Below, one piece after another: positions 34,071-44,188 of a stretch of 64,000 bases of DNA. The notes below the pieces were generated by a model. It was not told the origin of the DNA. It made no database searches and saw nothing but the letters and a program-made list of their open reading frames with translations. The first letter of the stretch is position 1. Every line of letters begins with the position of its first letter. A program made the position numbers and the translations under genes. The stretch is from CAVTWJ01 sp964525605 (GTDB taxonomy: Bacteria; Oederibacteriota; Muellerivitia; Muellerivitales; Muellerivitaceae): positions 1 to 64,000 of the forward strand of contig CAZGKT010000014.1 in assembly GCA_964525605.1 (NCBI GenBank), given 5' to 3'.

Positions 34071-34607
34071 ATGCCCGAGGAAATTGAAGTCCCTACCGAA
34101 CATCTGCATGAAGATATGGAACACAGCGCCGAACATTCGAAAGAAAACTGGATCATGGGGGTGGCGCTGAGTTCCGCCATCCTTGCAGTATTCGCAGCCG
34201 TTTCCGCCCTTTTGGCCGGGGCTCACGCCAATGACGCCATGCTCAGCCAGCTTAAGGCTTCCGATCAATGGGCCTTTTATCAGGCTAAGGGAATCAAATC
34301 GGCCATTCTGACGACAAAAAATGAATTATTGGTCGCCTTGAAACATAAACCTTCCGAGGACGATCTTAAAAAAGAGGAACAGTACAAGGAAGATCAGGAG
34401 AAGATTAAGGAGGATGCCACAAAACTCCAGGAAGATTCGGAAGCCCACCTGAAACACCACGAGACCCTGGCCCATTCGGTGACTCTATTCCAGGTGGCCA
34501 TCGCTGTGGGCGCTATCGGCGCCTTGGCCCGAAAGAAAATCTTTTGGTTTGTCAGTATTGGATTCGGAATGGTGGGAGTTGTATTTTTTGTGTTGGGAAT
34601 GATGTAA
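34071..34607 (+). CDS. DUF4337 family membrane protein
   Basis: 178 residues. A charged His/Glu-rich N-terminus precedes a membrane helix (GVALSSAILAVFAAVSALLA). A motif ASDQWAFYQAKGIKSA and a long charged coiled-coil (LKKEEQYKEDQEKIKEDATK) follow. Two C-terminal membrane helices (FQVAIAVGAIGALARKK and FGMVGVVFFVLGMM) end the protein. This layout is that of DUF4337, whose function is unknown. GGAAG precedes the ATG. It is a single-gene unit closed by an intrinsic terminator. Confidence 0.85.
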   Translation: MPEEIEVPTEHLHEDMEHSAEHSKENWIMGVALSSAILAVFAAVSALLAGAHANDAMLSQLKASDQWAFYQAKGIKSAILTTKNELLVALKHKPSEDDLKKEEQYKEDQEKIKEDATKLQEDSEAHLKHHETLAHSVTLFQVAIAVGAIGALARKKIFWFVSIGFGMVGVVFFVLGMM

Positions 34608-34629
34608 ATTCTTCGAAGTTGATACAAAG

Positions 34630-34659
34630 GCGCGGGAAATTTTCTCCCGTGCTTTTTTT
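34630..34659 (+). terminator. Rho-independent terminator after DUF4337
   Basis: GCGCGGGA pairs with TCCCGTGC (one G-T pair), followed by seven T. It lies in the gap between the convergent DUF4337 and cstA genes. Confidence 0.85.
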
Positions 34660-34678
34660 ATGCGCGATTCAAACGATG

Positions 34679-36529
34679 CTAACAACAGCCATAATCAGGC
34701 ATTTCTGATACTTTTGACTCGGGTTTACTCAATATCCTGGGGTTTTTCTTCAAAACCAGGATCTGGTACCAACGCAGAAAAGATTCCCAAAGCACTATTA
34801 CCGCGCAGGTCATAATAATGACCGTAAGAGCCACGTTCGTGTAGGCGGAAAAGGCCTTTTCAGGGTGGGCAGATGCCAGGGGCAGAAAGTTGTCCCGGAT
34901 GTTGAGGTAGGCCGCCGAGAGGGTCGTGGTGGCCAAGAAGACCATTGGAATAAAAGTAGCCCAGGCGTACTTGGCCCTGCCAGAATTGATCACCGCGCTG
35001 GTGGCCACCGCCAGGGCAACGCAAGCTAAAAGCTGGTTGGCGGTTCCGAACATGGGCCAGAGCGTGCTGATGCTTCCCGCCAGAATCAAAGAAGCCCAAG
35101 CTCCCACCGTCAGGACGGTACATAAAATGGATCCCGGGAGCCATTGGGGGTTCTCCAAGGGTTTCCAGATGCGCCCCCCAAATTCCTGAAGAAGAAAGCG
35201 TCCGATTCGGGTACCCGCGTCGATGGTGGTCAGGATGAAAAGGGCCTCAAACATAATCATGAAGTGATAAAAATAATTCATGAGATTTTCTAACCCCGGC
35301 AGGCCGGAAAAAATCTGGGCAAAACCCACGGCGAGGGAAACCGCGCCGCCGGGGCGTCCCGCCACATTTTCACCTACGGCCTGGCAGAGTTCTTGAAGAT
35401 GGACGGGGGTCATTCCTAAAGCGCTGAATTTTTCCGGCGAGAGGTTAATGGCGAAGTAATCGGCCGGAAAAAGGGAACAGGTCGCCAATAGGGCCACCAC
35501 GCCGACCAGACCCTCAACCAGCATTGCCCCATAGCCAATCATGCGGGCGTCGGATTCTTTATCCAACATCTTGGGCGTGGTGCCCGAAGAGACAAGGGCG
35601 TGAAAGCCCGAGATGGCCCCGCATGCGATAGTAATAAACACGAAGGGGAACAACTTGCCGGGGATAATGGGTCCCCCGCCGCCCACGTACTGGGTAAAGG
35701 CCTGCATTTTTAAATCTGGGTGCACCACGAGGATGCCCAGCACCAATAAGGCGATGGTGCCCATCTTCATATAAGAACTCAAGTATCCCATGGGCGTCAT
35801 GAGCATCCAGACCGGAAGTACGGAAGCAAAAAAACCATAAATGGCAAGGGCCACGATAACGCCGTTGGAAGTCAGGGTGAAGAAAGGGGCCAAGCCCGAA
35901 TGAGCGACGGTGTTGCCGAAAATGACGGCCGAAACCATCACCAGGACACCAAATAGACTTATTCCGGCGATTTGACCAACCCGGAAACGGAACATCCAGA
36001 AACCCACCACCATAGCGGTCGCGATGGTCGCGCCAATGGAAAAGACTCCCCAAGGACTACCTTTCAGGGCGTTCACCACCGTAAACCCCAGACCTGCCAG
36101 GGCGAGAATGACAATGATGAGGATGGCCACCGAGGCCACGGCGCCGGAAAGGGGACTGATCTCATGCCGGGCGATCTCAGCCAGGGATTTGCCCTTGCGC
36201 CGGATGGAAGCGGACAAAATCATAAAATCGTGAACCGCCCCGGCCAGACAGACTCCAATCAATAACCAAAGCAGACCCGGCGCGAAACCGAACTGGGCGG
36301 CCAGGACAGGGCCGATGAGTGGACCGGAGCCCGCGATATTGGCGAAATGCTGGCCGAAGAGGATGAATTTGGAAATGGGTTTATAGTTCGTGCCGTCGTT
36401 CAAGGTATGAGCCGGGGTTACACGGGAGTCATCCAGGGCTACGACCTTAGCGGCCAGGAAGGCGCTGTAATAGCGGTAGGCAATTACCAGGATCAGAAGG
36501 GAGGCCAACATTAAGGGCAGGACGTTCAA
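34679..36529 (-). CDS. cstA: Carbon starvation protein CstA (peptide/pyruvate transporter)
   Basis: 616 residues, a little shorter than E. coli CstA (about 700), with some 16 hydrophobic segments. The N-terminal signature is strongly conserved: GTNYKPISKFILFGQHFANI followed by AGSGPLIGPVLAAQFG. SGFHALVSSGTTPKMLDKES and LLAFIT-like central helices follow. Family members import pyruvate or peptides during carbon limitation. The start is TTG 36529 with AGGAA upstream. It follows an MFS gene on the same strand after 83 bases, so co-transcription is possible. Confidence 0.92.
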   Translation of the reverse strand: MNVLPLMLASLLILVIAYRYYSAFLAAKVVALDDSRVTPAHTLNDGTNYKPISKFILFGQHFANIAGSGPLIGPVLAAQFGFAPGLLWLLIGVCLAGAVHDFMILSASIRRKGKSLAEIARHEISPLSGAVASVAILIIVILALAGLGFTVVNALKGSPWGVFSIGATIATAMVVGFWMFRFRVGQIAGISLFGVLVMVSAVIFGNTVAHSGLAPFFTLTSNGVIVALAIYGFFASVLPVWMLMTPMGYLSSYMKMGTIALLVLGILVVHPDLKMQAFTQYVGGGGPIIPGKLFPFVFITIACGAISGFHALVSSGTTPKMLDKESDARMIGYGAMLVEGLVGVVALLATCSLFPADYFAINLSPEKFSALGMTPVHLQELCQAVGENVAGRPGGAVSLAVGFAQIFSGLPGLENLMNYFYHFMIMFEALFILTTIDAGTRIGRFLLQEFGGRIWKPLENPQWLPGSILCTVLTVGAWASLILAGSISTLWPMFGTANQLLACVALAVATSAVINSGRAKYAWATFIPMVFLATTTLSAAYLNIRDNFLPLASAHPEKAFSAYTNVALTVIIMTCAVIVLWESFLRWYQILVLKKNPRILSKPESKVSEMPDYGCC

Positions 36530-36612
36530 AAGGTTATTCCTGGAGTTTAGTGAAAAGCGAAACTTAACTTAAACGATGGCTCTAAGAGGGTCAACGGAGG
36601 GAAAAACCTTTT

Positions 36613-37920
36613 TTAAGTACCCTTTTTTCTCAAACCGAAGTAGTAGATGAAAAAAGCGCCCAAAGCACAAAAAACTCCACCAGCCTGCAGGGCTAACCCA
36701 GAATTATTGAAATGGGATGCTACCGCCCCCATCCAAAGACTCCCCAGGGGCATGCCCCCGCCGAAAACCAGGGCCCAGATGCCCATGATGCGTCCCCGCA
36801 AGGGGTCGGGCGAATAGGTTTGGACCAGGCTGTTGCCGGTCGAAAAGAAAAGCACAATGCCGAACCCGGCGAAAAAAACCAGAAAAGCCGCACCGATCGG
36901 GTTGTGCTGGAAACCAAATAAAAAAATGAAAAGACTAAATAGGGCGATTCCAAAGAAAAGGGTTCTTTCTTTCACCAGTTTGTTTCCCTGACTGGCCACC
37001 AGAAGGGCCGCCGTGCAGGCTCCCAGGCCATTCATGGACAAGAGCCATCCGTAGCCGTCCGGCCCGAGCCCTAGACGATCCTGCACGAAGGCTGGAAACT
37101 GGGATAGATAGGCCCATCCTCCAATGCTTAAGAGAAACATGAGACTCAAGGTGCGCGCCAGGGTCGGATGGTTCTTGACGTAGCGAAATCCTTCCGAGTA
37201 ATAGCCCCATCCCGTATTAGCCCCGGTCACATGGGTTGTTTTTTCGATTCTCATCCGATAAAGGCCGAACAATACGGCCGTGAAGCTTATTGCGTCCAAA
37301 AGGAAACACCATTGGGGGCCGTAGGCGCTGAGCAAGATTCCTCCGATGGCCGGTCCAATAATTCGGGTGGCATTCACCATGGCGCTGTTCAAGGCGATGG
37401 CATTCACCAGATTTTCTTTTCCCACCAGTTCGACCATCAGGGTTTGGCGGGCAGGCATCTCGAAGGCCATGCAAAGGCCCCAAAGGGAAACGAACCCCAT
37501 CAGGGTCCGGATATCCCTCTCTCCCTGGAACAACAGAAGAGAGAAAGCCAGTGAAGCTGTCATGGCTGTCCAACTGGTGATCTTGAAAATGCGCAGTTTG
37601 GGGATCCGGTCGGCCAGGGAACCGGCGTAGGTTGAGAAAAGGAAAATAGGAAGTGCATTCAGCATAAAAATGAATCCCAAAAGAAGCTTGGAATGGGTCC
37701 ACTGGTAAGCCAGCCACCCCCAGGCCGCGCTTCGGGCCCAGGTGCCGATGAGGGAAACAGTCTGGCCCATGAAAAAATAACGGTAATTGATGTTTTTAAA
37801 GGCCGCGAAAGTCTTGGCGAAGCCCCGGGCCGGGACTGCCATTGCTTCCGGGGGAGCTTCGCGAACGAGGGAAACGGGAAGTTTTGTCTTAGTCGTTTGT
37901 TTAGGAGGCATTTGAACCAT
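36613..37920 (-). CDS. MFS transporter, MFS_3/EntS-like exporter
   Basis: 435 residues with twelve predicted membrane helices after a soluble N-terminus. Features of the EntS-like MFS_3 group are FKNINYRYFFMGQTVSLIGT, the loop GSLADRIPKLRIF, and EMPARQTLMVELVGKENLVN with NATRIIGPAIGG. The second half has PDPLRGRIMGIWALVFGGGM. Such proteins export siderophores or drugs; the substrate here is unknown. It is divergent from the glycosyltransferase gene and upstream of cstA on the same strand. Confidence 0.88.
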   Translation of the reverse strand: MVQMPPKQTTKTKLPVSLVREAPPEAMAVPARGFAKTFAAFKNINYRYFFMGQTVSLIGTWARSAAWGWLAYQWTHSKLLLGFIFMLNALPIFLFSTYAGSLADRIPKLRIFKITSWTAMTASLAFSLLLFQGERDIRTLMGFVSLWGLCMAFEMPARQTLMVELVGKENLVNAIALNSAMVNATRIIGPAIGGILLSAYGPQWCFLLDAISFTAVLFGLYRMRIEKTTHVTGANTGWGYYSEGFRYVKNHPTLARTLSLMFLLSIGGWAYLSQFPAFVQDRLGLGPDGYGWLLSMNGLGACTAALLVASQGNKLVKERTLFFGIALFSLFIFLFGFQHNPIGAAFLVFFAGFGIVLFFSTGNSLVQTYSPDPLRGRIMGIWALVFGGGMPLGSLWMGAVASHFNNSGLALQAGGVFCALGAFFIYYFGLRKKGT

Positions 37921-37965
37921 AAGTTTATTCGTTTTTAGAAAAAAACATGCATTAAACTTGTATCT

Positions 37966-40020
37966 ATGACATCACCCCGCCGGTTTTATTCGCCTTGGTT
38001 TTGGTTTCTTTTCCTCCTTTTGACGTTGACCAATGTCTTGATCTCACTTGAAACCTTGCCCTCCTTAGAGGCTTTGGGATTGGCTTTATTGGGCGTGATT
38101 CCGCTCTGTTTTTTACTGACAAAAACGGAATCAAATGGAATTAAGAAAGACTTTTTCTCCCGGGAGGAATTCCTGCCCGGCATCCAACCCCGCTGGGTCT
38201 GGGGACTCCTGGCGGCGGCATGGGGTTTGAGACTTTGGAAATTTGGAAATCAGGTTTCTTGGCCCACCGGAGACGAAGCACTAACCGGACTCATGGGGAT
38301 TGAATGGAGCCATCATTGGGTTGGACCGATTTTTTACACGGCGGGACAAGATCCGCCGACTCTGTTTTGGCTGACTGGAATCTTTTTCCGATTTATTCAT
38401 AATCCGACTTTGGACCTATGGCTGCCCCCGGTCCTCGTTTCCTGCCTGGCGGTAACGATGGTCTATTTTGCGTCCAAGCGGGTATTTACCAAATCCTTTT
38501 CTTTTTTAATAACCAGTCTTTGGGCTTTCAGCTATTGGCCTCTTCAATTAGGCCAGACCGACCTTCCCGCTTGCTTTACGGCCCTTTGGGTTCCGGTAAC
38601 TTTTTATTTTCTAGCAGGATTTTGGAAGGCTACCGGTTCCAACCGGGCGTTTTGGGTCCTGGGCGCGGGGCTGGTTTTGGGATTGAATTGGTTGACCTTT
38701 ACGTCATGGCCCTTTTTTGTTTTGGCGGCCGGAACTTTACTCGCGGTTGGGATATTAAAAGAAAAAAAGAAGAAGGTCGCTTTTTCAGTGCTGGCTTCCA
38801 TCGGATTTTTTCTCGGGATTCTTCCTTTTCTGGTGGCGGCGGAGCATTCCGATTTTGGCCGGCATATCGCCGATGTGGCATTCTGGAACGGGACTTCCGG
38901 TTTGGTTCACCAGGCACGGGTCGCGTTGAATTACATCTCCGTCCTGGGATGGGGGGCTTTTTCGGGGGACCGTCTAGCCGCACCGCTATCGGGTGGATAT
39001 TTAAATCCCCTGCTGGTCTCCTTTTGTGGCCTAGGGTTGGCCGGAATGACGGTATCCAAGGAAAAGGGACTTCGCCGTTGGTTCGGCTTTTACGCCATCC
39101 TCACCTTGCTCCCCGGCATGCTCAGCTTGAACCTAAACGGCGACCGGATTGTTCAAATTCTTCCACTGTTGATTTTGGTTTCAGCCTGGGGTTTTGCCGT
39201 CATTTTGAAAAGGGTGCCGGAAGGCGGCCGGATCAATGTAATGGTTTTGTTATTGCTCGTCTGCCTGACCTGGGACAAGACACGTCTTGACGTGCCGGGG
39301 AGCGATCCTGTTCATCATCCCGCCGAAATGGAGGCGGCCGGAAAATCCGTGGCCAGGTACCGGGCGTTTCAAATTCTTCATGCCCTGGAACAAAAAGAGG
39401 GTCCGGGTTGGATTTTGGGAGAATGGGACGTTCCGGCGGATCGTACCCTGGAGGTCATGACTTATTATTTCAACTCGGAACGGGGGGCCATCTCCGTTTC
39501 CCCGGCCTGGCTTGCGGTGATGACCGATGCCCATTACCTTCCATTTTTGAAGACCCGTTTTCCGGATGGGGATTGGCGAGTATTGGACGCGGATGTCCAT
39601 CCGGAAAGTCCCCGCCTGTTAGGGATCTTGAAGATCAACGACTCAAACCGGGCGGAACTCACCCACTGGGCCAAGGCAGACCCGGGGTTCACCCTGATCA
39701 ATTGGGATCTGGACCATTTACATGACCGGGGGCTCCAACAACGCTTCGACCAGGATGTCCAGAAATGCGGGAACTGGGTCAAGGACGACCCTTTTCTCGC
39801 GGCCATGTTCTGGGAAAAGGCTGGGGCCACTTACTATTATTTCGGCCAACACTATCCGCAACACTTGGCGGCCCTGGAAAACGCGGTGAAGTACGGATAT
39901 CCGGCTTCTCACCTATATGGGGAACTGGCTTCCCTTTATTGGGTCGCTGGAAACAAGAAGGCGGCCGAAGTGGCGGCGCTCAAAGCCAAGGAATCCGATG
40001 CCAAGTACCCTTGGCATTAA
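37966..40020 (+). CDS. GT39-type integral membrane glycosyltransferase
   Basis: 684 residues. A short N-terminal helix pair is followed by the GT-C catalytic loop containing SWPTGDEALTGLMGIEWSHH, with the conserved Asp-Glu. Multiple helices and PPTLFWLTGIFFRFIHNP follow, as in ArnT/dolichyl-phosphate-mannose-type enzymes. From about residue 470 there is a large soluble C-terminal region with Trp/Asp-rich motifs. Its last 60 residues (ALENAVKYGYPASHLYGELA) look TPR-like. It probably transfers a lipid-linked sugar outside the cytoplasmic membrane; the acceptor is unknown. Confidence 0.75.
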   Translation: MTSPRRFYSPWFWFLFLLLTLTNVLISLETLPSLEALGLALLGVIPLCFLLTKTESNGIKKDFFSREEFLPGIQPRWVWGLLAAAWGLRLWKFGNQVSWPTGDEALTGLMGIEWSHHWVGPIFYTAGQDPPTLFWLTGIFFRFIHNPTLDLWLPPVLVSCLAVTMVYFASKRVFTKSFSFLITSLWAFSYWPLQLGQTDLPACFTALWVPVTFYFLAGFWKATGSNRAFWVLGAGLVLGLNWLTFTSWPFFVLAAGTLLAVGILKEKKKKVAFSVLASIGFFLGILPFLVAAEHSDFGRHIADVAFWNGTSGLVHQARVALNYISVLGWGAFSGDRLAAPLSGGYLNPLLVSFCGLGLAGMTVSKEKGLRRWFGFYAILTLLPGMLSLNLNGDRIVQILPLLILVSAWGFAVILKRVPEGGRINVMVLLLLVCLTWDKTRLDVPGSDPVHHPAEMEAAGKSVARYRAFQILHALEQKEGPGWILGEWDVPADRTLEVMTYYFNSERGAISVSPAWLAVMTDAHYLPFLKTRFPDGDWRVLDADVHPESPRLLGILKINDSNRAELTHWAKADPGFTLINWDLDHLHDRGLQQRFDQDVQKCGNWVKDDPFLAAMFWEKAGATYYYFGQHYPQHLAALENAVKYGYPASHLYGELASLYWVAGNKKAAEVAALKAKESDAKYPWH

Positions 40021-40042
40021 CTGAGGAATGTTTAAACCGTAT

Positions 40043-41842
40043 TTATTCTTTTAAGCTTTGCTCTGTTTTTTGGTGGTATCTCCTCGGGGAAACCCCCTTC
40101 ATCCGCTTGAAAATCTGGACAAACGAACTGGCTGAACTAAATCCGCATTCCTGCGCAATGCGTTCGAGGCTCATATTTTCTTCCCGCAGTAGGGCGCCTG
40201 CTTTTTCCAAACGAACTTTCTTTAAATAGGGTCCGAAGGGAAGACCCGCCACCTTCTGGAACCATTTGGAAAATGTCGGAGCCGACATTCCTATCTGCTT
40301 GGAAAGCTTGGCCAAATGCCAGGATCGGCCGGGTTCTTTGGAAATTTCTGCGACCATATATTCCATCTTGGAAGCCGACGAGGCATCCCTGGGACTATCC
40401 TGGTAACGTAAAAGCGCGTCGAGGGATTCGCGAAAAGAGGCCACCAGGTCGGGAAGGGTGACGGCGGATTCCAACCGACCCATCCACTCCGAACCCAGGG
40501 CCCTCGTGGAAGCGTGGTTTAATCCCGAGCGATGCTCAAATTGTTCCGTCAACAGATGCAGGGCCGCCAAAAGGTAAGCCCGGGAGACCTCGGGTCCATA
40601 ACTCATCAATAGCAACTTATGAATGAAGTTGTCCCGGGCCAGGGCCAATTGGGCCGGGGAAGATCGGGCGAGGGATTCGGAAAGATGGCGGATGAGCACA
40701 TGCATCTGGGATTCAGAGAGGTTTTCAGACGCGGGTCCGGGTTGGTTGGTGGATACGATCTCTTGATTCCCCTCGACCGCGGTATGAAGCGCAAGAACTG
40801 CTTCCCGGTAAGACTTGGGTAAACTCCCGCCCGGAGGGACAAGGGATCCCACCCCCGCGTGAATTTTCACGTTGAGGTTGCGGTTCAGGATGCGGCAGAG
40901 TTTTTGGACCCGGTCATGAATTTCCAGCCGGGCTTGGTAGGGCGTGGCGCCCGGCCTGGAGGAAGTCAAAAGGATGGAACCGTAATCCCCCAGCGGGCTT
41001 GCATAGGTTTCCTCCAATTCCCGTGCGGCCAAAAAACACTCATGCTGGAACCGGCGATTGAGACAAAGAATATCCAGGGCGCCCGCGTGGAGAAGGGGCT
41101 TTTGGGGCATCAAAGCCACCGCGACGTTGGGCATGCGGGTGATCCCGATCTCGTGGCGGAACCAGGGTTGGACCGTCCGGTCCTTATCCGGCTTTACGAA
41201 GAATTTATCGGTGCCGACCATCCAATTCACCCACTCGGGATGGGGACTCTGCTTTGAAAAAACCTCATTGAGCAGCCGCTCGGCTTCCTGCAGGATCCCG
41301 GTCCTGTCTAGCCCCGCGATCCACTGGGCCAAGAGTTCCAGGAGCCGGGAATAACCGGCGATCCCTTCTTTATTCAGGAGGGGTTGGCTCAAGATCGTAC
41401 GGGCGTAGTATAAAAAATCCGGGTTCAGGTCCGACCCTTCCGTCCCCGTCAATTCTTTCCAATAACGGCGAAAGCTCTCCGGTGTCGGGTGTTTTTCCAA
41501 AACCCCCTCGGAAATGATGAATCCTTTCACCGTCTTGCCGGAATAAACCGGCGTGTAAAACTCAACCGAATCCCCGAAGCGGCTGACAAGGGAGCGTTTG
41601 GCCCGAACCATTTTTTGGAATTGGACCTTGTTGTGTCGGGCCCGCTCGGCGGTCTTCCCGTAAAATTCCTCGAAGTTCCATTGCTGGGTATTTTGCTTTC
41701 GGATGAACAGAACGGTCCAGGTCCAGTCGGGCACGGAAACGAAATAACATTTTCGCCCAAGGTAATTGTTGAAGATGACCTGGAAGACGCTGAAGGTCTT
41801 TAATAGTTCCAAAGGTTCCAAAGAAGCCGGGGTTTTCGCCAT
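40043..41842 (-). CDS. AraC-family transcriptional regulator, large N-terminal sensor region
   Basis: 599 residues, twice the usual AraC length. The C-terminal 100 residues carry two helix-turn-helix motifs (WHLAKLSKQIGMSAPTFSKW and MSLERIAQECGFSSASSFVQ, then FKRMKGVSPRRYHQ). The N-terminal region resembles PocR-type ligand-binding domains (residues about 15-130). A middle segment may be a degenerate GGDEF-like fold as in CdaR-type regulators. The gene is divergent from the stalked lyase gene at 41993, so it is a good candidate to control that and the GH44 gene. Confidence 0.8.
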   Translation of the reverse strand: MAKTPASLEPLELLKTFSVFQVIFNNYLGRKCYFVSVPDWTWTVLFIRKQNTQQWNFEEFYGKTAERARHNKVQFQKMVRAKRSLVSRFGDSVEFYTPVYSGKTVKGFIISEGVLEKHPTPESFRRYWKELTGTEGSDLNPDFLYYARTILSQPLLNKEGIAGYSRLLELLAQWIAGLDRTGILQEAERLLNEVFSKQSPHPEWVNWMVGTDKFFVKPDKDRTVQPWFRHEIGITRMPNVAVALMPQKPLLHAGALDILCLNRRFQHECFLAARELEETYASPLGDYGSILLTSSRPGATPYQARLEIHDRVQKLCRILNRNLNVKIHAGVGSLVPPGGSLPKSYREAVLALHTAVEGNQEIVSTNQPGPASENLSESQMHVLIRHLSESLARSSPAQLALARDNFIHKLLLMSYGPEVSRAYLLAALHLLTEQFEHRSGLNHASTRALGSEWMGRLESAVTLPDLVASFRESLDALLRYQDSPRDASSASKMEYMVAEISKEPGRSWHLAKLSKQIGMSAPTFSKWFQKVAGLPFGPYLKKVRLEKAGALLREENMSLERIAQECGFSSASSFVQIFKRMKGVSPRRYHQKTEQSLKE

Positions 41843-41992
41843 GTGTTCATTCTAGGACGGCTTTTTCACATAAAAACGTTAATTTAGAAGGGCGTGGGCC
41901 TTTTGTGCGAATAAACGTGTTTTTTATTAAGAATAAATCCGCTTCTAGTGGGGCTGATATCCTTCCAGCATCACCGCATAGGGAGGCGTTCA

Positions 41993-43984
41993 GTGAAGAT
42001 CAGGAACCGGCAAAACTGGAAAGGGGCTTTGACATTGCTCCTGGTCCTGATACTAGGTTCGAGTTGCAGTCGTAACATCAGCGTTCCCACCTCCCCTGTC
42101 GTATCCTGGGGAACCGCGACCTATACGATCACATCCACGAATACCGCCACGCCGTTTTCTCCCACGGTTACTCCGACGGCCACGAACACAACGCAGATCA
42201 CTTCCACCTATACCTCTTCGCCCATTCCGCCCACCGCCACCTATACGCCGATATGGACTTCGACCAACACCGAAACACTGGTTCCCCCCACGGCCACCAA
42301 CACCCCCCTCTTCACCTCGACCTTTTCCTATACAACCGTGCCATCCACGGCGACCGATACGCCGGTCATCACCTCTACACAAACCGGCATCCCGACCGCC
42401 ACCTCTACATGGACCTCCACTCCGACCAACTCTCCTGGCCTGCCTTCGGATACCCCGTCCGATACACCGATGGCGCCCACGCAAACCAATACGTCGGTCT
42501 GGACTTCGACCTATACCGAAACACTGATTCCCTCCACTTCGACAAACACCCCCTTCTACACTCCGACAACCCCCTATTCATCCACGCCCACCGAGTCGCC
42601 ATCGTTCACCTCCACGCTGGTTTTCACCTCTTCAACCACCCCGACCCACACGCCTCCGGCGCTGACCGATACCTTCACCTCAACCCATACCGGCACCCCG
42701 ACGATGACCCTGACCACGACCAGTACGCCCACCGCCACCCGTACGTCGACCCTTACCTTTACGTCGACGAGTCCGCCAACGGTCACCAGCACACTCACCG
42801 TTACTTCCACTCCCACTGCGACCCAAGTGTCAGGCTGTGGGGTCCAGGGCTCGGTATTTATGCATCCGGGAGCTTGGTCCTCCTGCTCTGAATTGGCTTT
42901 CGTGAAAGCGAAGATCGCCGCCAATGCCCAGCCCTGGACCCAGCAGTTGAATAATCTACTGGGACAGGCGAACGGGAACACCTCCGGGGTCGTTTTCAAT
43001 GGAACGACGGAAAATTCCTGCACCCAAGAGGGTGACATGCAAACCGATTCGGCGCTTTGCTACGCCTGCTCCCTTTACTGGTACCTGACCGGAAACAACA
43101 CCTACTACACCAAGGCGATGAACATCCTGGCCAACTACGCCACCATGCAGGGCCTTGAATCCACCGCTTGTTATTCGGGCCAATGCCAGCTGGATGGAGG
43201 ATGGTTCGGGGTCTGTTTCGCGAACGCCTGCGAGCTTTTGCGTACCAACCCCAACTGGACCGCCGCCAATACCGCTACCTATAAGGCCCTGTTTCAGAAC
43301 GCCTTCTATCCTGTTTTGAACGCGATGTGCACCGGGAACGGGAACATCGACCTGACCCAGATCGACGCCATGTTGTCCATGGCGGTCTTCTGCGACGACC
43401 AGACCGAGTGGAACAGCGCCATCACCCGTTACCAGGCCCGGATGCCGGCCTACTATTACAGCTCGGCCTGGCCCACTATCAATGGCCCCACGAACAACGA
43501 CCCGAGCAACGCCCAGCCCGCCGCCATCGCCGGGGATACGGGCAACGGGACACCTTTCCCCGATGCCTTCTGGTACAACCCGCAGGAATGGGTCGCGGGC
43601 TTGGAACAGGAGACCTGCCGAGACAACGGGCACCATGTGCAGTTCGCCCTCGACGCGGCGATGGAATGTGCGGAGATCGACTACCACCAGGGAAGCCCGG
43701 CAGCCCTCTACACGACCTATCAGACTTCTTTAGTCCCAGCTTCGGAACTGCTTTCCGAACAGTTCGTGAACAACAGTCCGGAAGGGACCTGTACCGGCGC
43801 GTGGAACCCGCAGGGCCAGGTTTTAGTCACGTTTGAAATAGGCTACAACGAATATGCCAACCGCTTGGGCGTTTCCTTGCCGTGGACGGCACAGTGGCTG
43901 ACCACTTTACGGGCTAATGCTGGCGCCACGGCGAACCAGTTCAACATCGAATGGGAAACTCTGACCCACGACGGTGTGAATTAA
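41993..43984 (+). CDS. Stalked lipoprotein with alginate-lyase-like catalytic domain
   Basis: 663 residues from GTG 41993, which has AGGGAGG six bases upstream; the frame is open from 41948. A hydrophobic signal ends in GSSC (Cys25), a probable lipidation site. Residues about 30-278 are an almost pure Thr/Ser/Pro tract with recurring T-[ST]-T units. From about 280 to the end lies an alpha-toroid alginate-lyase-like domain: FMHPGAWSSCSELAFVKAKI, YWYLTGNNTYYTKAMNILAN, an Asn-Asn-containing middle, and DNGHHVQFALDAAMECAEID with the likely catalytic His pair. It probably cleaves acidic polysaccharides outside the cell. The substrate is inferred from family. Confidence 0.75.
   Translation: MKIRNRQNWKGALTLLLVLILGSSCSRNISVPTSPVVSWGTATYTITSTNTATPFSPTVTPTATNTTQITSTYTSSPIPPTATYTPIWTSTNTETLVPPTATNTPLFTSTFSYTTVPSTATDTPVITSTQTGIPTATSTWTSTPTNSPGLPSDTPSDTPMAPTQTNTSVWTSTYTETLIPSTSTNTPFYTPTTPYSSTPTESPSFTSTLVFTSSTTPTHTPPALTDTFTSTHTGTPTMTLTTTSTPTATRTSTLTFTSTSPPTVTSTLTVTSTPTATQVSGCGVQGSVFMHPGAWSSCSELAFVKAKIAANAQPWTQQLNNLLGQANGNTSGVVFNGTTENSCTQEGDMQTDSALCYACSLYWYLTGNNTYYTKAMNILANYATMQGLESTACYSGQCQLDGGWFGVCFANACELLRTNPNWTAANTATYKALFQNAFYPVLNAMCTGNGNIDLTQIDAMLSMAVFCDDQTEWNSAITRYQARMPAYYYSSAWPTINGPTNNDPSNAQPAAIAGDTGNGTPFPDAFWYNPQEWVAGLEQETCRDNGHHVQFALDAAMECAEIDYHQGSPAALYTTYQTSLVPASELLSEQFVNNSPEGTCTGAWNPQGQVLVTFEIGYNEYANRLGVSLPWTAQWLTTLRANAGATANQFNIEWETLTHDGVN
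42080..42825 (+). repeat. Low-complexity Thr/Ser/Pro-coding tract (stalk 1)
   Basis: About 250 codons made almost entirely of ACN, TCN and CCN, with scattered Tyr/Phe/Val/Ile. The DNA is imperfectly repetitive with no exact long unit. A chance antisense frame (42053-42484) is a by-product of the composition. Confidence 0.85.
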
Positions 43985-44007
43985 AAAAGCAAAATAAAAA
44001 TCTTGGA

Positions 44008-44051
44008 GACAGGCTCGAAGTTTATTTTCGACCCTGTCTTGCTGTTTTTTT
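44008..44051 (+). terminator. Rho-independent terminator after the stalked lyase
   Basis: GACAGGCTCGAA (44008-44019) pairs with TTCGACCCTGTC (44027-44038) with one mismatch, followed shortly by eight T. It separates the lyase from the GH44 gene. Confidence 0.8.
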
Positions 44052-44188
44052 TCTCCCTTTTAACGGACAAATCACAAGAGAAAATAATTACTTTGGCACC
44101 GCTTTCAAAACGACCCTTTTCATCCCGAAGTGAGTCAAATCAAGTATCATCACTGGGATTCCGTTAGATCCTTTTTTGGAGAATTGAT

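Noticed and set aside
42053..43038. Long antisense frames opposite the Thr-rich tract (and opposite 54258-55400)
   Set aside because: They arise from the biased ACN/TCN/CCN composition of the stalk codons; Val/Glu- or Arg/Gly-rich translations with no domain.
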